Source of the DNA: Kappaphycus alvarezii
Lineage: Eukaryota > Rhodophyta > Florideophyceae > Gigartinales > Solieriaceae
Direction of reading: 5' to 3'
Assembly (NCBI GenBank): GCA_002205965.3
Contig: NADL03000006.1
Location: 434,001-498,000, forward strand
DNA length: 64,000 nucleotides
Shown: in pieces, positions 22,001-33,350 of the stretch
Position numbering within the stretch: the stretch's first letter is position 1
Layout: each line of letters begins with the position of its first letter
The notes under the pieces: generated by a model
Databases searched by the model: none
Seen by the model: the letters and a program-made list of their open reading frames with translations, nothing else
What the model was told of the DNA's origin: nothing
Program-made: the position numbers and the translations under genes

Positions 22001-25000
22001 CCTTGGAGCCAATAAACTATTACAAACATGCTATTGGGAGGTATTTTCATATTTTCATTTTTCGCCGCACTTTTGACTGAAAACCACCAAAATTGCATCT
22101 GAATCTTCTCAAAGGAAACAGCCCCTACACTTGAAGTATTACACTACATGGACGATCAATGTCTTAATGAACCTTTCGGCTAACATTATGTCTGGAAGAG
22201 GAAGAAAATTTCGTTGTGATTATGTGCTCCTTTAGGCGTTGTTGATTTTCCTAAAATATTTTAGGGTAATATATAACGCGTGAAGCCTCAGCTTCCAACT
22301 ATGCATGTTAAAAAGTCTTTGTGGGCAAAAATAGTTAAACAAGCAGCTAATTATTCGATTAAAACGAGCAGGTAGCCGATATAACAAAACTAGGGAGGTT
22401 AATACGTCTCTGGAAAGCATTCATAACTTCTTATTCTAACTATGAGCGTCCTTCTGTATAACTTTCGAAAGAGCACCTGCTGGGAACCTTTATAACTATA
22501 AACATTTCGATAGCGTTATATCCGTAGGAAAAGCTAAAACATACTGTAAAGTTCTCGGGTTTAGTTTGAAGAAGGGATTAACACTTTAGCTAAGAAATAC
22601 GCAATTACTGCCTATTCCAGCAAAATGGCACTGGATTTAGGGTATCATTGAGAGTTCCAAATAATAAACTACAGATTCAAGTTTTAACGCGTTTAAAAAA
22701 TAAATAATGGATGTTTTCGTTTGGTTTAGGTCGGTACATGGTATCTGTTTATTTTACTTTTATTTTGGCGCGACGACCGCACTTATTACACAATACTGAT
22801 ACAGTAAAACAATTATAGCAATATCTTTTTTCTGTATTTAAAAGAAAGGATGTTTTTGAAGAATCCGAATTAGTCAAGTTGATAATATATGGCTGACTTT
22901 TGACCTATAAAGATATGACGAAAGCAAAACTGTCATAGAAAAATATTTTTAGTCTGGAAAGAGAATAATCAAATTTTTTATTAGGCAGACTGCTAAAAAA
23001 TCTGAAAGCCATTGTGGAAAAGCATGGATTAAGTAAAAGATATTCCAAAACTTAGGAGTTTTTGATGTCTTTATGTATGTAGAATTTTAAAGTCTCTCTG
23101 TTTCACCCAAACATTTTCAAGGATAGATCTCAACTCGCAAAATATATCAACTGGTAGACTTTCAGGATTCTTCTTGTGATTGCGGAAGTCCAAAAGACAT
23201 ATCAGAACTATTGTCCATTTGTAATAACTAACAGCCTTCATTTATTTTTTTCGTCAGCCATGTTTCTGAAATCGAAGAAAACTTAATAATCTTACCAAAA
23301 TTTTTTCGGGCGTCAAAAACTGAAAATAGTATCTTCTTAATTTCTAATTTTAGGAAATGATTTATTGTGAAAGACATAAGCGGAGACAAAAGGTTAAAGT
23401 CAAGGTTCCAGGACAAAATTAGTAATATTATGGCTTTATTAGTGATAATGAAAGTATAATACATATTTAGTACTTTTTCTTATAGAGAAAATAACTCAAG
23501 ACTGCATATTTTATTCTGTACTAGCAAACACGCATAAATTTAACCTCGGGTAGCTAATGTTTAGTATCAAATGTACGAAAATGATATTTATATGGTAGAT
23601 TTCATCTTTAGAATATTCACTCTCAGTTATTCAGCCAACCGTAATGACCGCATAGGCTCTTTTATATGCCTGTAGTAATCTAATATCTTGAGGAAGTGGG
23701 AGCAGTAAATTTCAGTGAAATGTATATAATACCGTATAATATATAATATTTTTGCGCATAGACTCTGACAATTCTTCTAATTGATAGAAAATCATAACGG
23801 TGGAACAATGAACTTCAATTCTCCTATCTTTACAATTTTGTGCATATGATAAGAAAATTGCCTTTAAACGTTAGTTATCAGTACATAAATTATCTACAGA
23901 AAATACAAATACTCCTGTGTGTTTGTATCTATTGTTACGTCTCTTTTTAGGACTTTATTACAATTCTATTGCCTAAGTAGTACATTTAAATATATTAAAT
24001 TGGCATATTGAAAGAAATGTCAATATTATATGAAACAATAGAGATGTAAAACTCGGTAATGTGAGTTTTAGGAAAAAACAGGGAATCTTTACCGAATGTG
24101 ATATAACTTTTTCTTTCTTTCCATTACGGAGGGTATGGAAAAACGACAGGGTGGATTATCTTCCGTAAATCTCGATTCGGGTACTTGACAGCGACTCAGT
24201 GTAGACTGAAATGGAGAGTTGATACCCTACTTGAGCTTGCTATAGGATTTTGATAAGTTTGAGGCAGTTTTGAGGGTTAATGAAATAAAGAGAAGAGGGT
24301 TTAGGAAGTACTGCTGTTAAAGTGAGGGGTCTAGGACTGAATAAAAAGTAAAAGGGGGTACAGTTAGGATATAGGCGTACTGAGAGTAGAAAATACAAGC
24401 TGATTGAACCGCTGAGATTAGAAAGGGAGTTCTGCTGTTGTGGTTGCTTTATTAGTTTATTGTAGTCTAAGAGGTTCGGATAGGTCATTTAGAACTTCGA
24501 AACACCCCGCACCGAGGTTTAAAAGTAGCGTAGATACCTTTATACAGCCATTTACATAACAAGTATTCCCTAGTGGCCTGAAGCGTCATAACAAAGTGGG
24601 AAATCCAAGAACGGGACAAAAAATCACAAAAATAAAACTCGTAGCTATAACAGGGCCACACCTGTAATTTCAATCATAAGATAAGCCAATTAAATATTTT
24701 TTATTGAATCAGAACGTACAGTTCCAAATATTTCATCTATTACACTCAAGATATGGCATCTCAATTGGGCAGCCGCCTGGGTAAAAAAGACCTTTTTGCT
24801 GACGAAAAAGCGGTCGTTTGGCATTTTTTACTTTAGCGTATTGATTCCAAGGGAGAACGTTTGGATTTTTTGGTATTTTCTTGAATAGGGGTGGTATACT
24901 TAATTTTTCTGCTAAAAGCAATCGCAGACGAGAACTGCTTTTAGGAAAATTTGGGTTAGTTTACTGCGAGTAGAACATAGGGTGAAATTGCTACTAGCCT

Positions 25001-25258
25001 AAGCAGTGTGACAGCGGCGGAGAGAACACTACGGTGAAAACCGGCATTCTATGTGAAACCGACTAAAACTTTTCTGCGAGCCCTGTCATCGTACTTGCTT
25101 CGTTTGAAGCAAGCAGTACCGCATTTTTGCCTCTGTAAGCCTGCCAAGTAATAACGGTGCTATAACTGATGCGACCACCCAAAAAGTCACACATTAATTC
25201 CTTCAGAGGTAATTTAAGCATTGGCGCCGTTGCCGGATCACTAGCCTCTGATTTTTCG
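19061..25258. other. Long AT-rich stretch without recognisable genes
   Basis: About 6 kb in which frames are short and of no recognisable content. Examples are 20652-20948 and 21438-21776 (plus) and 23228-23464 (minus). Base composition is visibly AT-rich, most strongly from 22.6 to 24.1 kb. The frame at 21438-21776 (112 codons, with a hydrophobic stretch near its C-terminus) is the longest, but has no features that raise it above chance. It may be old element sequence decayed beyond recognition. Confidence 0.4.
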
Positions 25259-25522
25259 TCAACCTCTACTTTTTCCCGCCCGATTCACGCGAAATGAGGT
25301 CCCTATCTTTGCCTCTTTACACGAAAAATATCCGTGTAAGCCATCCGTAATTCGTAAGATTTGCACAGGTTTGCTACGTCGCAAGAGTTCCCTCCGAAAA
25401 ACTTGAGAAATATGTTTGGCGGAAATACGATTACCTATAGTCTCCCATTCTAAATTATACCTTACATCTATAATAGGCTGACTCTTCAGCTCGAAACTGC
25501 TTTCAGATCCATTTCCGAACAC
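25259..25522 (-). pseudogene. Unrecognised 87-codon frame
   Basis: An open minus-strand frame with a plausible mixed composition (for example RYNLEWETIGNRISAKHIS, then RRELLRRSKPV). I do not recognise it. It has no signal peptide, membrane segment or repeat. It lies just below the minus copy of the 18.7-kb repeat, so it may be part of the same unknown element. It could equally be a chance frame. Confidence 0.2.
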
Positions 25523-25591
25523 CAGTCGCGAGATATGAACTCTTACTTACAGCAAGTGACAAACAACGTACAGTAGACAACATAAATCAAA

Positions 25592-25860
25592 TTAAAAAAT
25601 TGTTTCGGATTGAAATCGTTCGTGTACAGTAATAGAGGTGTTGGCTAAGACTCGCAAAGTGGCTTTCAATGCAACGTATTGCAAAATTAATTGCTTTGGA
25701 AAAATGACAAGAGCGACGATATAATACATGTCGAGTGGAGGCCCGCAATCGGACAAGTCGCGCTGGATGTTACTGTAAGCGCCCGTTCCATTGTGCGACA
25801 GGTCACTGTTCTCTAGAGCTTCGTGAAGACAAAGAACGGCTCCGGACGCCACTCATCAAG
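25592..25860 (-). repeat. Dispersed repeat with short shared peptide, copy 2
   Basis: Opposite-strand partner of 18690-19060. The shared peptide is at the C-terminal end of an 86-codon frame here and at the N-terminal end of the frame there. The shared segment is therefore short and the surrounding frames differ. Confidence 0.45.
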
Positions 25861-26015
25861 CTGGATGTGGAGATACTAGGGTAAATTGTTCTTAGAATAC
25901 GATTTACGGATTGACAAATTGAGCTTTTCAGTTCTTTTGGCTCTATCGATCTAAAGCTGAGCCTCGGACCACCTATAACGTAAAAATTGTCTGCTTACCA
26001 CGTAAGCACAGAAAA

Positions 26016-26480
26016 ATGGAGAATTATCACGTAAATATACATGATATTTTAACTGTTAAAAGCATCAATTGCCAAATCACTCCACTTCAGAGAAATTCCA
26101 TGGAATTTGTCTCAACACTGGTGCTCAGAAATCTATGGTTGGAAAATCCACAAGCAAAGGCATATTGTGACCTATCTGGGATTAAGAGAAAAAGTAAGCA
26201 CTTGACAACTGCATAAACGTTTGGTAATGTAATCTTCCCAAGCATTTCAAGTATTCTAATTCGTATTACAACACGTGTAGTTGCCTTTTACCCAGTACAA
26301 GTTGAAGTAGTTAGTGCCAATATTCCATTCTTGATTGGCATTGAAGCTTTAGACAAATTTGGACTTGTTGCAGAAAACGTTGAAAGAATAATTGTGTCTA
26401 AAAGACATGGACGAACTATGCCGATCACACGCAAACACGGTCATATCTACGTCGTATGGGATTTTCTAAAATCCTGTTCA
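26016..26480 (+). pseudogene. Retroelement protease-region fragment
   Basis: A plus frame across 26270-26470 reads VQVEVVSANIPFLIGIEALDKFGL and then TRKHGHIYVVW. In LTR retrotransposon polyproteins of fungi and protists, the C-terminal half of the aspartic protease has 'IP.LIG.+.LD..gL' followed by a 'RK.GH.Y..W' block. It would cut the element's own polyprotein. The catalytic DSGA part is not seen. The 66-codon frame 26016-26216 lies at the right distance to be the upstream protease region but has no clear DTG/DSG. Frames break on both sides, so this is a fossil. Confidence 0.5.
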
Positions 26481-26499
26481 TAAAGTCTCAATTAAAGAG

Positions 26500-26960
26500 C
26501 CTCCATTTAAGATTTTTCCATCCGTCTGCCTCAAAGCTATAAAATCTGATTGGCAGAGCTAGACCAGGGGAAGCAACACCTGAGACGCGTGATTTGATTT
26601 CGGAGATATCTAAAAAGTGCCGCCCATGTCAGCACTTTGAAACGAAAGTCAGATCATTCCAGGTTAGTGCGCCCAACGGACACCAAAAATTTTTTGGTCC
26701 TCAACTGAAATTTGTGAAAACAAATTCTCAGAGACATACGGATAGTCATCGTTATACACATTTCTGTTTTCAGATTATTCAATGTTAAAATTACTGTTGA
26801 CGTCTCCGAAAAAATACTGAACAGGCAGTGTTTCTTGATCAACTGACTGATCTTCATGATCCAATTCCTGACAGGGCTAAAAAATAACATGTTTCTTGAC
26901 CTTGTTGCGATCTTTAAATGCGTTTCTCTGATAGTATTGAAACTTCCAAGGAACATTCTC
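26500..26960 (+). pseudogene. Integrase zinc-binding region fragment of the same element
   Basis: Downstream of the protease fragment the plus strand encodes IFPSVCLKAIK and RARPGEATPETRDLI, then ISKKCRPCQHFETKVRSFQVS (26530-26670). This is the HHCC-type order just before integrase in LTR retroelements: 'H....KL..L++RA.P.E.TPET...+..I...C..CQ'. The CRPC pair is kept, while the two His are degraded (FHPSASKL is visible in another frame). The rest of integrase, with its DDE residues, is not recoverable by eye. Order and spacing relative to the protease fragment support a single plus-strand element. Confidence 0.5.
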
Positions 26961-27398
26961 AGTCATTGATTAGCGACATTGAGACGAAATATGGACATTT
27001 TTGCCAAAGGCCCAACAAACCCTGTCGTCACGATGTTTTTTCCCCATGCTGTAAACTTCGCTGCTTTGCAAGTTACCATAGTGATAGTTGGCTTTGGTAG
27101 AACGCTAGTCTCGACCGTATTGAGGTTTCCCAGTATACAATTTATCAAAAAGGCGACTCCGTAGTGTAGGGTCTGTGTCTAAGATTGATGTCATACATAG
27201 GTTCCTCCGATTCCTCATTCGTCCAACTTTCTCCTCTTTCTTGTATTGAGCTGCAGAAATGAGGTGGCTGTAAAATTATTGATAACTTAAGTCACCTGAA
27301 TTTGCTCAGCTGCAAGGGTCACCAGCCCAGGCGAATCCAATAACTGAAGAAGGAAGACTCTCAATACTATGCCTTTCTGAACGGCAATAAGGTGGCGT
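26961..27398. other. No recognisable gene
   Basis: Probably the decayed continuation of the plus-strand retroelement or the junction with the minus-strand gag fragment. Nothing specific is visible. Confidence 0.3.
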
Positions 27399-28022
27399 TT
27401 AGAGAGTGAGCTTGCAGATTTCCTTGTGGACTTTCTCTATTGCATCATTAAAAGTACTAGTGGCATAAATATCCTGGCTGACGCGAATGTTGCCAAGATA
27501 CGCAGCAATTCTGTTTTGCCTTGAGACTGAGTTATATTCACTTTGCAGAGCTTTTGGAGCTTGATAATAACGTTCATGCACACCTTCAACATTCGTTATG
27601 TAGAATCTTTTCGCATTTCTTGTAAGGAGGTGGTGGAGATACTTGAGCTATTGTTCATCATTGAGCATATAATTTTGGCAGGCATACATGTATTCTGCTA
27701 TGAACTCGTTCCAACATTCGGCTTGTCTTCTATAAAATTTCTTATTTTCTTCCCTGAAGCGCATAGGAATGTGGTGTGCGGCCTTGTCTTCCGATGGTGC
27801 CAGGGGTTGGGTGTACACTGGAGTAGAACATGTGGGAGTTCGGGCGAGTCTAATCGATGATCCGCTTGGTAACGCAAGAGAGTTGAAATATGCATCAATT
27901 TGGTTTAATGCTTTGTTTAGGTCACCATTGCAAAGAATAGTTGACGCAAAGGTCTTTGACAGGACACCAGATTCATGGCGGATGGTTGGCAAATTGCGTT
28001 TCGCGAGGAACACAATCAACAT
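27399..28022 (-). pseudogene. Retroelement gag fragment
   Basis: Two minus frames form one protein of about 200 codons: 28022-27648, then 27581-27399 after a TAG and a short gap. The second part of the first frame reads CWNEFIAEYMYACQNYMLNDEQ. After the TAG come LKYLHHLLTRNAKRFY and later EYNSVSRQNRIAAYLGNIRVS. The succession 'W..F+..Y..AC......+.L.YLHHL....AKRFY' plus 'EYNS..RQNRI..YL..+R+S' is characteristic of LTR-retroelement gag in protists and fungi. Gag coats the element RNA. It is on the opposite strand to the protease/integrase remains at 26 kb, so they come from different insertions or from an inversion. The TAG reads as a mutated CAG. Confidence 0.5.
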
Positions 28023-28086
28023 GCGAATGATGGATGGATTGATCAGAATATGTCCCGAGAAAAGAATTGGAATAGGGAAACCCTAG

Positions 28087-28572
28087 AGTTACCGAACCCT
28101 TAAGTTGTCACCAGCGAGGGAACTATCCTCAACATAACCTTTGATGCAATCCACCAGACACTGAGGCAACTCTGTGGTCTGTCTAATACCTTGACTGAAA
28201 ACCATATCCATGTACCCTCTTAGAGGGGCAAATTAGTACTGATTTAATGCTTTAAAAAGTTGGCCCTTTTAGTGTTTTTCCTACTAATATACGTCCCTAT
28301 TTGTGGGTGGCCTATTTTTCGCGCTTTGTTTTTTAAATCCCATTGTAAACTTTTCTCAATTTTTTTTGAATTTTTTGAATTTTCTTTTTCTTTTTTTCAA
28401 ATTTCAAGCAAGAATCACATTTAGTTTGAAATTTCAGTTTACTCAGAACAAGATCGAATATCAAGATTGGATTTAACCAAAACGAATTCGAAATTTCCCT
28501 TAAATGATTCTTTCCAGCCTTGTGGCCCTGTAAATGTGAATGGATCTCGAAGCTGCGTTTGCACCCCTGACA
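28087..28572. other. No gene; AT-rich with T/A runs
   Basis: Contains a stretch near 28360-28410 of repeated TTTTTTGAATTTT-type sequence. No coding content seen. Confidence 0.4.
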
Positions 28573-28983
28573 TTATGGCGTATTTTTCTTGTTCTGTAAG
28601 TGGTTCTTGCGCCTGCTGCTACATAAGTGGTCAAAACAGGTCTTAGACCCGTTGCAAGTAACCCTGCAAATCTTACAAGTACTCTTACTTACAGCTACAC
28701 GTGTAGAAGTAGCCTTAGTAACCCCATCGCGATCAGCCAATCGAAGGTCAGCTTTGCAGCAGAGGCGTAACGGAGCGAACCCGAGCAATCGCAGAGGACG
28801 GGACAGTGGGGGAATATATAGTAAAGTACTTACGTAGATAAAAAAGGGGGGGTGGATGGAACAAGGCAAAACAACTAGAAATATGGGAAAAAAGAGTTTC
28901 GCACAATGCCGGTGGCCTAGCACTGGGCCAGGCGATAACTCGTCGTATTTACGGACACCATGTGGTCTGTTGAGCGCGCACAA
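28573..28983 (-). pseudogene. Possible BED-type zinc finger fragment
   Basis: The C-terminal third of this 136-codon minus frame reads STCKICRVTCNGSKTCFDHL, followed by a basic stretch. BED fingers of hAT transposases have C-x2-C, about 12 residues, then H and a second His or Cys a few residues on. Here C103, C106 and H119 fit, and C121 or H128 could be the fourth ligand. A BED finger binds DNA at element ends. The N-terminal two thirds are hydrophobic and Pro/Leu-rich and look like a chance frame. No transposase core follows. The overlapping plus frame 28589-28837 is a shadow. Confidence 0.25.
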
Positions 28984-29509
28984 AAGGTAATTGATGGTTG
29001 AACTGTTGGTTGATGCTTCCGGTAGACAGGCCGGAACACCAGACCAGGGTTATATAGAAAAAGTACTCAACACCAGCAGAGATAAATTGCAAGCAAAAGG
29101 TACTGAATTCAAAGATATTCGAGTAAAAGCGACCCCAGAGGTATCAAACTACCAGGTTCTGAAGCTCAGGTAGCAACCATCAGTTTAACCGACAACAATA
29201 AACATAATCTCAAAATCCCATTGGTCTAATTGGCAAGGAGGCATAAAGTAGGTGCTGATTGGAGGGTCCGAAATGTTTCGAGAACCACGCGAGATAGCCA
29301 CGATGGCTCTATGTCATTAGAGGGAGTAATGTAAGACAAATGACTGCGCTGTGGCAGAAAAAATGAGACACAAATTTAGTATCATACCTTGTGTCCGAAT
29401 TCTCTTTTCACAGTACTTTACGGCAGTACCATCACAGGACCTTTTAGGAGTATAAGATCCTGAAAAGCTCCGAACCAAGAAGCAGTGCGATCCGCGCACC
29501 TCGACCCCC
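28984..29509. other. Upstream region of the Harbinger transposase, no clear gene
   Basis: A 60-codon plus frame at 28991-29173 is unrecognised. The left end of the Harbinger element should lie here, but I could not pin its inverted repeat. Confidence 0.3.
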
Positions 29510-30615
29510 ATGCGCCAACGAGACTACACAATTGACAGAGCAAGGCGGCGCCTTCACGATCTTCGTAAAAGGCTTATAATTTCTATTGAAAGTGACGCTG
29601 ACTCGCAGTTGCTGATACATAACTTAAAACAAGCAGACAAGGCCACGCGAGACGTGCGTCTCATCCGCCTACGATCTCGACAGATATCTCTAACTCATTT
29701 TAATCTGAACTCTTAGAGCGATGAGCAGTCTCTTCGTGACTTCCGCTTCCGCACCGCTGAGATCGGTACTGTTTGCGCTGTTTTATCTTGGACCGAAGAT
29801 GTCACAAGCCGAAACCAATACTTTTTTCATGGGATAACGGGTACATGTATCGTTTTGAGAAGGTTATTTTTCCCCACTAGGTGGCGGGATCTAGAGGTAA
29901 CGTTTGGAGTGCGATCATCAGCATTATGTGAAGTTTTTTATGAAGTTTTGGAATCTTTTCTACATGCTAGAGGTCATCTCTTGGAGAATTTTAGGTTCGA
30001 TCTGATGATGGAAAGGGCACAGCTTTATTCGGAAGCCACACATGGGAAAGGAGCCCCTCTTCAGAATTGTGTCGGGTTTCTGGACTGTACCAAAATTCAA
30101 ATGAGCAGAACTGGCGGTGCTAGTGCTATGCAACGGGCATGTTGTTCCGGGCATAAAAGAATGCACTGTATGATATATCAGACAGTTACCACTCCCGACG
30201 GGCTAATGTTTTATCTATATGGACCAGAGGTGGGAAGATGCCATTACTTGATGCTTTACAGAAAGAATAGCATCGGGGAACAGCTGGAGGCTAATATGGC
30301 TATCGGGGTACGCAGTACTGTCTTTATGGCGACTCTGCTTACATATTAAGACCTTGGCTTCAGACAGCTCTCGACCGTACAGGAGCAACTGCAAATCAGA
30401 TGATCTATAATAACAATATGATTGCTGTACGTGAGGTGGTGGAATGGACGTATAAGGATCTCAAACAAATTTGGTCATCTCAGGATTACAAGCGTATGTT
30501 TCGGGTGCGCAAATCACCTATAGCAGTGCTCTAGAAAGCAACGGCGCTTCTGTGGAACATGAGAACCTTCATTCACCACAGTAAGTGGGCAGAAGAGTTC
30601 ATTTTTCTTATGTAG
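29510..30615 (+). pseudogene. PIF/Harbinger transposase (DDE_Tnp_4), lightly damaged
   Basis: One frame runs from 29510 to about 30306 with a single TAG at 29714. It then shifts by one base (a lost G in the GGGG at 30305-30308) and runs to the stop at 30613, with one more TAG near 30531. That makes about 368 codons, the usual length. The enzyme cuts and pastes the element's DNA in the nucleus. Visible motifs: SDEQSLRDFRFRT (N-terminal), RWRDLEVTFGVRSSALCEVF (helix-turn-helix-like), GFLDCTKIQM with the first catalytic Asp (codon at 30083), SAMQRACCSGHKRMH, YGDSAY with the second Asp (30331), and VREVVEWTYKDLK with the Glu (30442). The HD-M usually seen after GPEVGRR is changed to HYLM here. 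All three catalytic residues survive and only three lesions are seen, so decay is recent compared with its neighbours. Its partner gene is at 31115-32106. Confidence 0.85.
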
Positions 30616-30649
30616 GCCTCCCTCTTTATCCAGGTATTTAAAACTTCAG

Positions 30650-30945
30650 TAAACCAGCCAACACCTACGCCATCCCCCACACCCCATTCACAATCCCCGT
30701 ACCACACAGTCCCTCCAAAATCCCTCCCCACAATCCTCCAACCTTCAACCCCCCTCCCATCCTCCCACACATCCCCACCCTTCACTCCAAGCCGCCCTCT
30801 CACAATCCCCACCCCATCCCCCACACCCCATTTACCTCATCCCTCCCACACCCCCCCGCCCAAGCCCCACATCCGTAACTCACCACCCTCCCATCCTCCC
30901 CACACAAAGCCCCCCAAGTGTCACTCCCCCTCCCCTCCCATGGCC
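30650..30945 (+). repeat. C-rich, G-poor tract between convergent Harbinger genes
   Basis: Nearly 300 bp in which the plus strand is C, A and T with very few G, built of CCCCA / CCCTCC units. The phrase CCATCCCCCACACCCCATT occurs at about 30671 and again at about 30807. The minus strand is therefore G-run rich and could form quadruplexes. It could separate or terminate the two convergent transcripts. The minus frame 30573-30824 is an artefact of this composition. Confidence 0.7.
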
Positions 30946-31114
30946 TGGTGGGTAGCGGCGTGGGCAGGTGGGATTTGATTTTGTTGCAGTACAGGGTTGG
31001 GGAGTATGGTGGTAGATGGGAGGGTGGAGTCCGTGCTGCTTAGAGTCTTTTTGTTGTGCAGTTTCACTTCATTTTGCAAAACATAAACCATTTTAACTTG
31101 ACAAAAAAAGTCAG

Positions 31115-32106
31115 CTACTGCAGTTTATTACTCATCGCTCCAAGCACTGCGATGAAACCCTTGTGTTCCTCACTTGCTCCCTTCCGTTCCTCACTTTCAA
31201 TTTGCAAACGCCGTTCCTCAATCTCCAATCACTTCTCATCCACAGTGATTCTTCTTGTGTCGTTTTCCTGCGCCTTCTCAAGGCGCTTCGACTCTCTCTC
31301 ATCTCTCTGCATCTCAAAAGTCAACCTCTGCTCTCGATCTTGAGAATCTTATCGTCGAAATCTTTACGTAACTTGATGTGAGCACACATGAGCTAACTGT
31401 CTTCGTCGTCCGAATCGGAGGACAGCATGCGCCTTTTTAGCCTATTTTTACAGGATTCTCTTTGATCAGCACCACCGTTTCCTGCCCATCTATTTCTAGA
31501 CAGCGCCCGAGCTCTTATTTACTCGCCCGCGGCTGCTAAACGCTTGCCAAGTTCGGTCTTCTCATCTATCTCTGCTCTCCGGGCCTCTTCGGCTTCATCG
31601 ATTGCCAGCATGATATCGTCTAAGAGCATCTCGCGCTCCCCACTCACTTCGATAATCCCAGACGCGTCTTCGTTCTTATTAACGGCCAGTCTGTGCGCGG
31701 CCAATATTTTTTTAAAACGATCGTTCAAAGCCTCCCATGTCGGCTCCGACATAACATTTAGGTACCCTAGTGGCTCAGATTCCGGGAAAACGTGTAGAGT
31801 CTGTTCAAATCTAGATTGACACCCTCCGAACAGGGCGACATGGGCGTCACATTCTATGACAGCCTTAAGCAAACAGATATCCAAGGAGTTAGTGAATCTG
31901 AAGCGCCGTTTTTTGGATCACTTGCCTGAAGTTTCGTTTGAGAAAACTGCTGGTGTTGGATCTGAATGAGAGGAAGGTGCCGAACAACCAGTAGCAGATG
32001 TATCTCCGCGAGCTGCACTTATGATGGCTGCTGGAGCTGGGGCGGGGGATGCGGGATGAGTGTTGATCGCAGGTGTTGAATGGTTTGGAGGGGGAACAGA
32101 GTGCAT
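31115..32106 (-). pseudogene. Harbinger-associated Myb/SANT-like protein
   Basis: A minus frame from 32106 with a Pro/Ala/Ser-rich N-terminus (about 60 residues) meets a TGA at 31918 (read as CGA it would be Arg). In the same frame it continues SKKRRFRFTNSLDICLLKAV, WEALNDRFKKILAAHRLAV and SGEREMLLDDIMLAIDEAEE. This is the three-helix Myb/SANT-like domain that Harbinger elements encode beside the transposase; it helps bind the element ends and bring the transposase to the nucleus. After a stop at 31519 come a basic Lys/Arg patch, HIKLRKDFDDKIL and, one frame over, a coiled coil (ERESKRLEKAQEN, LEIEERRLQIESEERK) ending with a stop at 31115. It has at least two stops and one frameshift. It is convergent with the transposase. 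Confidence 0.7.
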
Positions 32107-33164
32107 AGTGAAGGGGAGAGGGCTGTTCGTTTTGGGATGTTGAATATGATTGCGGTCCGTGTCAAAGTTCTAGATAATATAGCTCGCGGCGGAAGTATCA
32201 GTGAATTTGGTGGGAACATTGCCCCATCATATGCTCGAAATGGAGGGGATGCTCTGTTCCATTTTTCTTATTTCACTAAAACAAGCTTCGAGAGAAAAAT
32301 GACTTCAATTCGTTTACAAATCTTGCCTTACGTTGCACAAGTGTAATACGTTTGACGATATTTGTTGCGTAAGCCGAAGTCATTTTTCTACCATAATCTC
32401 TCTATTGGCTTGGTACAAAGAGGTATGATATTATGTTTTACAATGGTGCGTGAGTACAGTGCACAAGTTGCACTAATGTCTTTTTACAGTGTAAATGCTT
32501 GGTATAGCTTACTGGAGGGATACTGTCTGGGAATTTGATGATTTACAGGCATTTTCGCAACAAAACACCTGAGCTGCTGTACTCAGCAAACTCAGTATAT
32601 TTGATTGTCTAGTGAATCGTGACGTGATTAATCTTCCATAATCCGCATGTTGAAGTATGCGTACGTTAGTGACACATCTATGGCGTGAATTACAGCAGTC
32701 TTAGGCAGAGTGTTCGAGCTGGGACACCGGTGGACTCGTGCCAGCGAATGCACTGATCTCATCACCATTTCACCATTCGTTTTTCCTCAACGAACGCAAC
32801 CGAACGTCATTTTAGAAAATTCTGCAGCTTACCACTACAAGAACAAATCCCGCTAAAGGGGTGTGGGAAGGAAATAAAAATGCGGACAAGATCGCTTCAC
32901 TGGAGAACTGTTAATCGAATTGTGTGAATGGACATAACAGTTGGGCCCAAAGCTATGGAAAAGTAGTGTTACTGTGGACAGAAACTCCGTAGATATAATT
33001 TTTGAATGATTTCTGCCGGATAAGTAGGAGCCTCAAATATTATTCCTCAGAAAGGCAGTAAGACAGTTAAATTTCCTAGTATAAATTTTTCGCAGTTCGA
33101 GATGAAAATGAAATATGGAAGTCTGGGTTTAGGCCGCCATACTGCGACGAGCTTCTGCTAAATG
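32107..33164. other. No recognisable gene
   Basis: Probably the 5' side of the Myb-like gene and the right end of the Harbinger element, then unrelated DNA. I could not find a convincing terminal inverted repeat. Confidence 0.35.
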
Positions 33165-33350
33165 TCAATGGCCCGTCGCTTATCATAACAAAAATGGCCG
33201 AAGAAATAAGCAAGAAAAGTAGAATATTCGCGACGGGCCACTGGTGGGCCATCGGACAATTTCCAGTCCAATTTTTTTTCGTTCTGCACCATGGCCCGTC
33301 GTGATAGAAGTATTTGAAATTTAATTTGGCTGCAACGGGCCATGGCATAG
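33165..33350. repeat. Cluster of ATGGCCCGT(CG) sites in alternating orientation
   Basis: ATGGCCCGTCG at 33168, CGACGGGCCA at 33231, ATGGCCCGTCG at 33291 and AACGGGCCATGG at 33334, with an extra GGGCCAT at 33246. Orientation alternates and spacing is about 63, 60 and 43 bp. It looks like a group of binding sites or nested small inverted repeats. Minus frames 33076-33348 and 33158-33406 are by-products. Confidence 0.7.

Noticed and set aside
32210-32400. Right terminal repeat of the Harbinger element
   Set aside because: I searched by eye for a match with 28.1-29.5 kb and found none convincing, so no boundary is claimed.
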